This document shows, in pieces, positions 35,767-43,955 of a DNA stretch of 64,000 nucleotides. The DNA comes from Zelopaecilomyces penicillatus (lineage: Eukaryota > Ascomycota > Sordariomycetes > Hypocreales > Pseudodiploosporaceae): contig VCCP01000007.1 of NCBI GenBank assembly GCA_005765155.1, positions 1,505,501-1,569,500 of the forward strand, given 5' to 3'. The notes under the pieces are model-generated. The model did not search any database. It was not told where the DNA came from and saw only the letters and a program-made list of their open reading frames with translations. The translations under genes and the position numbers were made by a program. How positions within the stretch are numbered: the first letter of the stretch is position 1; each line of letters starts with the position of its first letter.

Positions 35767-36816
35767 GGTACAAAGAACGACCTAAAACACAAGTAAAAAG
35801 TTTTGGAGAAGGGGTGAAGCCGGTATTAGAAGCAGCAAAACGATCAGGCTCACACCCAAGAAGAGTCCAACTAGATTAACGACAGTTTTTGGGGGGTCAG
35901 ATCCAGAAGTGCGATTAAAGATGGGAGAGAAAAGTCAAAGTAGATATGATTCAGTAGATGATGTTTGTTGGCTCAAACCCTTTGTGAAAGAACGGTCTGA
36001 TAAAATAATGCCGAGGCAGGAGCCGACAGCTGCAGCAAGTCCCAGTCGCCAAGTGTCAAGTGTTAAGCTTGCCACTGGCTATCGGAGCCTGAAGGAAGAA
36101 GGAGCAAGATTCATAGACAGGCTGGGCTCGGCAACCCGCTGAGGCAACTGGCGAACAGTGGCAAGGGGGATTCAGCCACGGGAAGGCTGTAGGGGGTTGC
36201 AGAGGGCTGAAAGAATGAAGCAAGGCCCTGGCGATGGTCACCTATCAAATAAAATGATAAAGAACAGCTGTAAGGCATCAAGAACATGGGCATGCAAACA
36301 AGCTGATTTAGCGAGCGAATAGGGGAAAGGTACGAAGAAGCAGGAGCAGTGAGTTACAATCGCAAGCAACGCATGTGCTGCTCACGACATCGCGGACGTT
36401 AAGCGTGTCCTTCTCTTACCTGGTAACCAAGTAACTGGGGGTTGATGAGGAACACCTTACGGCAACTTCTCTTCAAGTCGACTCAATGTCATGGTGCTGC
36501 GATTGCTTCAACTCAAATCCAACCATGGCTGAACTTGCAACTTTACGAAAAAAACATAAAGCTTGGCTTGTCATCATTCTTCTTGAATTTATCGTTGCTT
36601 TTGTCGACCTAAACCCGTGGTCGTGGTGCCCAGGTTCGGCAACTGTACAGTATATATACAAAGTTAGGGATGATCATGACTTTGAGCAAGTTTACTTCCC
36701 CAATGATGATCCTGCCATGAGATGAGGTCGTCCGCTATCGTCCTATCAACCGGCTCCTGATAACCATTGGCTCCATCGCCACGAGTGTCACGCTTGTAAG
36801 CACAGGGCTCCACCGA
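35767..36816. other. Intergenic, Pumilio gene promoter and leader
   Basis: This lies upstream of the Pumilio gene and downstream of mS33, both on the minus strand. PUF genes often have long leaders, and this ~1 kb probably holds one. A plus-strand open frame at 36486-36725 has no recognisable features. No gene supported. Confidence 0.6.
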
Positions 36817-37299
36817 TTATCGTTTCTTGCCAGGCGTGGGAGCTGCAGAAAAATGTCAGTACGTGTGATATCATGATCATGAATAGGAAACCTACCAGGG
36901 GCGGTAGTCTTCTTCTTCGGCGCATTCTTTCCACGGGCTTTAAGTCTGCATTCGAGGTCAGTCTCTAGTGTTGACGCCTAATTGATTCTTCAGACGCACT
37001 CCTCAATGTATTCAATGCGATCTTCTTCCGCATTATCCCAAGTGGTGAGAATAGGTCCAAACTCGCGCTTCACGTCCTTGATGGTGGCCAGTTTTCGTGG
37101 GTAGTAGGCAGCCAATGCCGGTCCCTTCAGACGCTGTCGCAAGATTTTATTGCCCATCCGAGCCCCCTCGGGGTTGTAAGTCGACGCGAAGACCTGGCAT
37201 TGCGCCTTTGGTTGCAAAATTCAGCGTATTGAATGTGCAATAAGTATGAGACGTACATACCTTCATCAAGTCCAATAACCGCGCACGTGGGACACTCAT
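36817..37299 (-). CDS. RSM27: Mitochondrial small-subunit ribosomal protein mS33 (yeast MRPS27/RSM27 family)
   Basis: Four exons, 37299-37261 (13 codons), 37205-37000, 36945-36896 and 36842-36817 (26 nt); 106 residues. The start MSVPRARLLDLMK, then VFASTYNPEGARMGNKILRQ, RLKGPALAAYYPRK and the Lys-rich tail ARGKNAPKKKT are characteristic of the MRP-S33 family, and the length is typical (about 100 residues). It is a structural protein of the mitochondrial 37S/small ribosomal subunit. The second intron uses GTGCGT as donor, and the model there is supported because splicing restores the conserved Glu-Glu-Leu-Lys-Ala-Arg junction. The first acceptor is AAAG rather than CAG or TAG, which is unusual but keeps the frame and the family sequence. 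Confidence 0.9.
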
Positions 37300-38010
37300 T
37301 TTGGCATCATTCGCGTTGGTCAACCAGCGTACGTAGGAACGAAGACCTACGATGTTGAATTGACGGAGCTAAGGGAAAGGCGTGGGCCAAATATGGATTA
37401 GCGTCGTCTCCACCATTCACATGGAATTTTGATTGGTTGGAATTCTCAAGGACGGACAGATCCACCTCTTTCTTTGGTTTGAGCCTCCTGTGAGTTCTGC
37501 CAACCAACAATTACAGGACCAAATCGCTCTTTTAGATACCTAGCCTTGGATAAATGTGACACAGATAAAAACTCCAAGTATCACTTGTATGCGCATAGCT
37601 ATTGATTTTAAGATGGATGCAAGTAATAATAACACTATGCCAACTTGGCTGCATAGATTCAGGTAGGTAACATGAGTGTCGACGAGACTTGTAAATCTTA
37701 TATACAGCATTCATCCACCGCATTAATCGCTTCAACTATAAATTACAGTAATACCTAGCAATAGCGGCTGTATTGTCAATCTCGGTTTTTCAGCAGCTTA
37801 GAGCAATCTCAGAAATCATAGCAATCTCAGCAATTGACAGTAATCGACAGCAATTCCCACAAGTCGCTGTGTATGAATACTCGCCACAGTGTGGCGGACC
37901 CACTCCCTACAGCCACTGGAAGTTTGTTTGCAGAATGGCAGGGGTCTTACTTACAGGACTTCAGCAGCTCCAAGCTCCAACAAATGAGAGCAGTAAGTGA
38001 CAATCCCATC
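37300..38010. other. Divergent promoter between mS33 and RNase III
   Basis: Contains an AGCAATCTCAG direct repeat (37802-37812 and 37820-37830) and further AGCAAT copies close to the RNase III start. The RNase III frame is open back to an ATG at 37834, so the N-terminus could extend upstream by 59 residues. Confidence 0.6.
37802..37830. repeat. AGCAATCTCAG direct repeat upstream of RNase III
   Basis: Two exact copies 18 bp apart (start to start), in the leader or promoter of the RNase III gene. The core AGCAAT also recurs in the 3' flank of the same gene. Confidence 0.65.
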
Positions 38011-39309
38011 ATGTCGAAAAGGCCGAATTCCATGCAGAGCGACCACGGCGGCGCGAAGCGTCAGCAGACATACTTGGAATATGAGAAACGTGACGCAAAT
38101 CAGATCGCCTTGAAGAGCCTCATTGAAAACGCCGATGAACTCATCAACAGCCTACAGTTTTTAAAAACCAGCGAGGCGGCTTCACTTCACCACGCAGCAA
38201 AAACTTCAGCCTCCGACATTGAGGAACGGTTGTTGCACCTAAAAAAAAAACTACTTCCGTCATTAAAATCCATAGCATCAGCAGAAAAAAACGAATTACT
38301 GTCTCTAGAGGTCAGAGGAAAATTTTGCACAAAAGTCACAAGACAGCTACTAATCCTCCAACAGCAGAATGACCAAACTCAGAGATTGATGGAGGGTTCG
38401 TCAAGAGCAGTTTCCACACAACAGACTCCAAGCCAAAATATCCAATCATTGAGGCTACCATCTATGGTAGAAGTCACGCCGTGGACTTCGTCAGAAGTAA
38501 ATCACGAGTGGCCAGCACTCCCTCAAGTATCTAATCCTAAATTGGAGGAAGAAGCTTTCACTCACCCTGGGCTTAACCACTTATGCAACTACGAACGCCT
38601 TGAATGGCTTGGTGATGCGTACCTCGAGCTGATCGCTACTGCGCTTATTCACAAGACCTTTGAGAAACGGGCGTCTGGGCGTTGCTCTCAACTTCGCGAG
38701 CAGATTGTTCGAAACGTTACACTGGCCAACTTTTTCCGGCACTACAACATGTCCACGCAAGCAAGACTGCCACCAGACTTTGAGGGGAGAGAACTAGGGA
38801 GAGGAAGATCAAAAGACAAAGATCTATTGAAAACCCAAGCGGACATGTTTGAAGCCTATGTCGCCGCTGTCATTCTCTCTGACGAGCAAAATGGATTATC
38901 TACTGCCGTGACTTGGCTCAAAGCGCTTTGGGGGACAGTTCTGAAGGATGAGATACGGCAAGCTGAGAACGAGCAAGATCGACACACCGCAGACCCGACA
39001 ACTCACCGCGATACAAGAACTCCCAAAGAGAGGCTGAGTCAAAAGATAGTCGTACCGGGTATAGCGATCCATTATAGGGACCTGCCATGCGAAAAGAAGG
39101 ATAAAAATTCTCTTCCTCTATACGCAATTGGAGCCTATCTCGATGGGTGGGGAGAAAGTGGGAAGCTGTTGGGCGTTGGGACAGCTCTGAACAAGAAGGA
39201 AGCCGGGCAAAGGGCCGCCGATGTCGCTATTCAAAACAAGAAGCTACTCAAGGTGTATGAGGAGAAGAAGAAGGCCTATCTAGAGGCACGAGACCTGAAT
39301 AAGAACTAA
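38011..39309 (+). CDS. Ribonuclease III (RNT1/PAC1-like)
   Basis: A single exon of 432 residues. The N-terminal ~170 residues are helical and charged, with no known domain. The RNase III signature NYERLEWLGDAYLEL begins at residue 193, supplying catalytic Glu195, Glu198 and Asp202. The second acidic motif ADMFEAYVA gives Asp278 and Glu281 with the usual spacing, so the enzyme should be active. A double-stranded-RNA-binding domain covers about 340-425 (LGVGTALNKKEAGQRAADVA at its end). There is one nuclease domain and one dsRBD and no helicase or PAZ, so this is not Dicer. Fungal relatives process rRNA, snRNA and snoRNA precursors by cutting hairpins, in the nucleus. I chose the ATG at 38011 because the upstream ATG at 37834 would add low-complexity sequence, though it cannot be excluded. 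Both flanks of the gene carry short AGCAAT/ATTGCC repeats. Confidence 0.9.
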   Translation: MSKRPNSMQSDHGGAKRQQTYLEYEKRDANQIALKSLIENADELINSLQFLKTSEAASLHHAAKTSASDIEERLLHLKKKLLPSLKSIASAEKNELLSLEVRGKFCTKVTRQLLILQQQNDQTQRLMEGSSRAVSTQQTPSQNIQSLRLPSMVEVTPWTSSEVNHEWPALPQVSNPKLEEEAFTHPGLNHLCNYERLEWLGDAYLELIATALIHKTFEKRASGRCSQLREQIVRNVTLANFFRHYNMSTQARLPPDFEGRELGRGRSKDKDLLKTQADMFEAYVAAVILSDEQNGLSTAVTWLKALWGTVLKDEIRQAENEQDRHTADPTTHRDTRTPKERLSQKIVVPGIAIHYRDLPCEKKDKNSLPLYAIGAYLDGWGESGKLLGVGTALNKKEAGQRAADVAIQNKKLLKVYEEKKKAYLEARDLNKN

Positions 39310-40598
39310 GTAATTAATAGATAATACCATTTTTTTTATTGCCATGTGAGCCTAGTTTCTATAGGTGGTGGGTGTATTTAGGATGTGTTAATTTTCTTCT
39401 ATCAAACTACCCTATTTCGTAGTCTTTGTAGTGAATTGCCAACAATGGGGGCAATAAAAGAGATTGCCAGTAATTGCCAGAAATTGCAGAAATTGCTAGA
39501 AATCCTGGCAATAGCTGGCATTGCTAGCAATAACGGCCAAAAAAGAGAACATTGAAAAACACGGATATTTCCTTGCAATTAGCACGAGAGTCCCCTCGTG
39601 AAAGCGATCTCAGGGACCGCATTCGGCAGCATTCGGTAACGCGATTGAAGCTTGGTTGGTTGTCTATGCAACTAAAAGATAATAGGAGAAAGCCGGTCAA
39701 GGGCGGGCTTGTTATCATGAGATCGATGATGGAATGGCAAGGGAGACTATTATGGTACTAGTGGATGACAACTAATAACAAAAGCATTCGTGGGAGTAAT
39801 AATACGATCATGGAATGTGTATTGAGAAATGGCCTGCGACAGTCAATAAAAAACCACATAGCGTCGTCATTGACTCCTTGTTGAATGAGATATTACGTGG
39901 GGGCCATTCAGCACAGGAACAGTAGTGTAGGTCGCGATATCTTTCAGCGCAGTGCCCCCTACATTGGGATATTTTCACGTGCCTCGGAAGTCCTACCATT
40001 GAAAACCGCCATGACGAAGGGGGTCGGCCATACGGGGCCACACGGGTGTCTCTAGGGCGTTTTTAAGGCGTTGATTGCCAGCCAGGACCCCTAGCGTTGC
40101 ATCCAGATCCACTGCATTTCAGTGGGTTGTGACTGTGCATGTCCCGGTGCGAGAGCGCGCGCCGAGGTACAACATCACCTAATGCATCAACTGCATTCCT
40201 CCAACTCTCCAGACGAAGCACAACCTACCATCCGCTCTGTGATATCACCGCAACCACAGGCGTCGGACCCTCGGAATTGTCGCCTTTAACATTTACTCCA
40301 GACGGTAATTGATATATTCGCCTCCTCGACCCCGTCACGACTCCTGCAAGCTCACTACGAACGCCGACGGAGTTTCGCGCTTGCCTCGTGCCTACACGAT
40401 ATACCAGTCGCTTCGCACCATTGTCCTTGATTGGCCTTGAAATCCTAGCATCACCGTTGCGGCTTGCTTCTGACGGTGGCTCCTCAGCACCGTCGTTGAC
40501 ACCGGTCGTGGAGTTACTCAGATAACGCAAGTTTTTCGTTTGTCAAGAGGCATCGCAGTCTATCCGTCGCCACTCGGCTTCCACGGCTAGCCGTACAC
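39310..40598. other. Intergenic between RNase III and ATG37-like genes
   Basis: The 3' flank of RNase III carries the ATTGCCAG inverted-repeat cluster (39434-39531). The remainder is the promoter region of the ATG37-like gene, GC-richer near 40140-40560. A 101-codon minus-strand frame at 40225-40530 is not convincing. Confidence 0.6.
39434..39531. repeat. ATTGCCAG / CTGGCAAT self-complementary repeat cluster
   Basis: ATTGCCAG occurs at 39463-39470 and 39473-39480, and its exact reverse complement CTGGCAAT at 39505-39512. ATTGCTAG at 39492-39499 has its exact reverse complement CTAGCAAT at 39524-39531. Additional ATTGCC and ATTGC copies lie at 39435-39440 and 39483-39487. An RNA from this region could fold into alternative hairpins with 8-bp perfect stems. 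It begins about 125 nt after the RNase III stop codon, so it may lie in that gene's 3' UTR. Confidence 0.75.
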
Positions 40599-41606
40599 AT
40601 GGCGGACTCGGTGGGTATGTTATCATTGCTTGAGGATGACAATTATCCGTTATCGGGTTTTATTGACGTACTGTAATGTATAGATCGAGTCTTCGTCCAT
40701 GCCCTCAATACCGTCAAGAAGATTCCGAAGACGGGGGCGTCCCGGCCGCCCCCGTCCGAACGATTACGACTTTATGGACTCTACAAGCAGGCAATGGAAG
40801 GAGATGTAGATGGCGTCATGGAGCAGCCAACAGCGGCACTAGGTCTTAGTGCCGATGAATTACAACGCGAACGGGACAAGTGGGATGCATGGAATTCTCA
40901 GAAGGGTCTGAGCCGCACAGAATCCAAGAAGAGATACATCGAAGCACTGATCGAGACTATGCAGAAATATGCGACAACGACGTGAGTGCCTTCCAATTGA
41001 GTTGCGTTGACTTAATTGACATATAACTAATCGATAATTCATTCTAGCGATGGCAAAGAGTTGGTCTCTGAACTGGAGTTTGTGTGGAACCAGATACGGC
41101 ACAACTCGCCAAGCTCATCCTCCTCCTCTCCTAGAGCCAGCGACAAGCTACGGCGAACCCAGCAACCAGAAAGCGGCAACGACGGCCCGATGAAGGTCCT
41201 CAGTCCCATGAGCGAGCTTGACGAGGCCGAACTCCGTTCACAACGGCAAATGGACATTGAGGACGAGGCGGCTGAAGAGGAGGGCGATGATGCATCAAAT
41301 AAGAAAGGCAGCCGGTGGCAGAAAAAGATGGAGAGGGCCATAACAAAACTATCAGCAGAGGTAGCGGCGCTGCGCGAACAAATCACGATTGGAAGAGAGT
41401 GGAAGTCGAAAAAGGAACGCAGCCTACCGTCTTGGGTGAGCTGGTTGGCCTGGCTGGTTCTAAAACACTTCATCATCGACTGCGTTGTCCTAGCCATTGT
41501 GCTGTTCTGGATGCGGCGGCGCAAGGACAAGCGTTTAGAAGATCTCGTCCGGGCAGCGTTGCACCTCATCAGGGAATATGTCAGAAAGGTCCTCCCATCA
41601 AGGTGA
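40599..41606 (+). CDS. ATG37: Acyl-CoA-binding membrane protein, ATG37/ACBD5-like
   Basis: Three exons, 40599-40614 (16 nt), 40684-40981 and 41048-41606; 290 residues. An acyl-CoA-binding domain fills residues about 1-105 (DRVFVHALNTVKKIP, LRLYGLYKQAMEGDV, KWDAWNSQKGLSRTESKKRY), with the conserved Lys and Tyr ligand contacts. An acidic, Ser-rich linker and a coiled coil (about 200-225) follow. A single membrane segment, WLAWLVLKHFIIDCVVLAIV (about 237-258), sits near the C-terminus with a basic tail. This order is that of ATG37 in yeast and ACBD5 in animals, a peroxisomal membrane receptor-complex component needed for pexophagy and binding long-chain acyl-CoA. Exon 1 is minute but is required to start the ACBP domain. 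Peroxisomal targeting is inferred from architecture. Confidence 0.88.
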
Positions 41607-42738
41607 AACATGGGAGGGAACCTATTCTCTTCCGGTTCACACATATTGTCGTGTCTGCATATCAGGGGCACACAATTCTAACTACCAAGGCAGGATGGAG
41701 TCCGGAGTTTGAGTAGGCTCTGCCCATATTTACTGCCTTGAGCCTTTGGTTTCTCTACCAGAGCGTGCACATATTTCCATTCGACATACTGAGGATTTCG
41801 CATATACTTGAGCGATGGTGTTTCAGACCATTGCTTGGAGGGTAGATCATACTCGTCAGCTTCATGCAGTTTGTGCTGGGCTTATGCTGAGCCAGACTAT
41901 ATCTACAATATTGTTGTAAGGATATGGCCGAGGGCCAAGGGCGAGGATCTGCTTAGGCTGCTTAGGCCGTTTGCCGCCTGCTGTACTTTGGAGTTCCCCT
42001 GCACGCTGCGTGATTGGGAATGGGCATTATGATTTTATGATTACTTTTGTTGTGGCGTTTTGAGCAAAATCATTGTTTGTTTGTTTGCTAGGTCCATCAG
42101 CGACATGGAGCTTGTTGGACAGATTGTATAGGTAGAGGGCTCCGCGCCATTAGAGAGAGACAGAGAGAGACAGAGAGAGAGAGAGATAAGATGTAATATA
42201 TCTTCCAACAATATCTGGGCTTTTTGGCAACTTTGTCTTGTGTTCTTCCTTTTTTTATGTGATATAGATGTAATGCGTACAGAGCGCGTGAATCGAAGTG
42301 CCCGGTTAGCCAACCAACGAAGCTCTCTACTATTTTGAGAGACTCGTCTTGGCAAACGCAGAGCGTTGTTGGTTATAATAAAGTTCATTACGCTTTTGGA
42401 TTGATACCGAGTACTTTTAGAGCACTGTTGGCTTCCATCAATGACTCCATTCTCACAAGGACCAACGATGGGGCAGACCGTGCTGCTTTCTCAGCCATAA
42501 CCGCAAGCTTAATTTTTTTAGTTTTCAACCTTTGTCTTTCGCGACCTAGTACAACCACGACGATAGACCATTCAAGCAACACCAAACATTTGCTTGTGGT
42601 CCATCTATCTGCAGTTCTTTTTTTTTTTTATTGTTGGAGCTCCCTGTCTTCTACATTACCAAAAAAGGCCTTGCTACGTAGCACACCCAAAGTTTGACCT
42701 CATTTAGAAAAAAATTGAACGAAGCCGATCCCAACACA
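41607..42738. other. Intergenic between two plus-strand genes
   Basis: The 3' UTR of the ATG37-like gene and promoter of the next gene. It holds a GAGA/CAGAGA microsatellite (42152-42186) and short T runs near 42245 and 42617. No gene recognised. Confidence 0.65.
42152..42186. repeat. AGAGAGAC microsatellite
   Basis: A tract of AGAGAGAC-type units in non-coding DNA. Confidence 0.75.
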
Positions 42739-43794
42739 ATGGCTGAAGCCAGCAGCAAAGAAGCAGAGCAGGGAGGAAGCCGTCGCCAATCCTCAACCCC
42801 ATCCTCACCTCTCCCCTCTGCCGAGGCCATTCCACGGCTCACCTCCATCGCAGCGGGCATCTTTGTCCCCATCGACGCGGACACCAACCTACTTGGCCCC
42901 TTCACCCCGCCAGCAACCCGCGTCGAGCGGCTACGCACCATCCTCGACATCTTCAACTCGCACGAGGCCCGCGTGCGCGACAACCTCACCACCCTCTGCC
43001 GCCGCGAGTGTCTTCGCCTCACTCTCGAGGCACAGGCGCAAGAAGTCAATCATGTGTACCCGGAGAGCACGTCAGCCGCTGCGAAGCTCGCTCGCCGTGA
43101 CGACATGGCCAGTATGATTGCTAACATGGCTGCGCCGATGGACCGGCCGGTGAAGGACTACAATATCGTTGATATTCCTGTGCCGGATTTCTCGGCTGTT
43201 GTGCCTACGTCGCCGAGGGAATGGGTCGTCAAGGAGATTATGGCCGTGCTGTCCAAGGCTATGACGGATCTGAATGGGTTCGACAAGCATGTTGCTACAA
43301 CTCGTGAATTCTACGAAGCAGCGCTCAAGAGGGAGCTGGAAAGGGAAGCCCTGTAGGAACGGGAAAAACTATCCAGCCCTCACAGCAAGTCTGCGAACAA
43401 AATCATCCAGCGCCTCCAGCCGTTTCCGCTGATCCCATCACGCGTGTTTACCTCTAGCCCGTCAACAGCCCCGTCCAGAAACAGTCCCCAGCGCCTCCGT
43501 CCCTCGAGGGAGCCAGCCTTGATAAGATCATCCAACAACAACTTCTCCAGCCTCCGTGCTCCAAGGAAGCCAGCCACGATGAGATCGTCTAGCAACAGCT
43601 CCCAGAGCCTCCATCCCCCAAGGGAGCCAGCTGCGATAGAATCGTCCAGCGATAACTTCCCCAGCCTCCGTCCCCCGAAGGAGCCAGCTGCGATGAGGTT
43701 GCCTAGCTTCAGTCGCACCAATTCACCATCGAAGCTCAAGCCTGGCCCTAGTTGCAAGAAACCCGCTAATATTCCTCAACCGCTCCGCAAATGA
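42739..43794 (+). CDS. Unrecognised protein with possible spliced tandem-repeat tail
   Basis: No family was recognised. The upstream part (from ATG 42739, or 42694) is a soluble, charged protein of about 200 residues with helical stretches (RVERLRTILDIFNSHEARVR, SREW-like PREWVVKEIMAVLSKAM). It stops at TAG 43354-43356. The stop overlaps a potential donor GTAGGA at 43353. If an intron of 105 bp (43353-43457, acceptor CTCTAG) is removed, the frame continues through a Ser/Pro/Arg-rich tail made of four ~19-residue repeats and ends at 43794, giving about 316 residues. The 42739 start has the better context (ACACAATGG). Both forms, spliced and unspliced, are plausible; I give the longer span but am unsure. 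It is convergent with the complex I subunit gene, only about 160 bp away. Confidence 0.5.
43493..43720. repeat. 57-bp tandem repeat, four imperfect copies
   Basis: The unit begins AGCCTCC and carries GGAGCCAGC in the middle and ATCGTC-AGCAACA-like sequence at the end. Copies 2 and 3 are exactly 57 bp, and copies 1 and 4 are more diverged. Since 57 is a multiple of three, the repeats read through in frame, as 19-residue units with REPA/KEPA and SSxNxxSL, on the plus strand, and also as Leu-rich units on the minus strand. Confidence 0.85.
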
Positions 43795-43955
43795 TGGCTT
43801 TGTGTTTTACAACACAGAGGAAACAAAAGATCAGTTTGGTAAACTTATTTAACTTCACCTCCGGCCCCGAACATACTATATGTACAAAGCGACGCAATAA
43901 CCCAGAAGTGCAAGGGTGGGAATCCTTCTATTTTGGTACAGCCGCCCACGTCCGC

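Noticed and set aside
36486..36725. 79-codon plus-strand frame with a hydrophobic stretch
   Set aside because: Short, no conservation recognisable, in the leader/3' region between two minus-strand genes.
40225..40530. 101-codon minus-strand frame before the ATG37-like gene
   Set aside because: No recognisable domain and it sits in the likely promoter; chance openness in GC-rich DNA is enough.
41039..41671. 210-codon minus-strand frame opposite the ATG37-like gene
   Set aside because: It is the antisense shadow of exon 3, rich in Ser and Arg as expected from the acidic, Lys-rich sense strand.
43380..43757. 125-codon Leu-rich minus-strand frame over the tandem repeat
   Set aside because: It is explained by the 57-bp repeat being a multiple of three on both strands; kept only as an observation in the findings.
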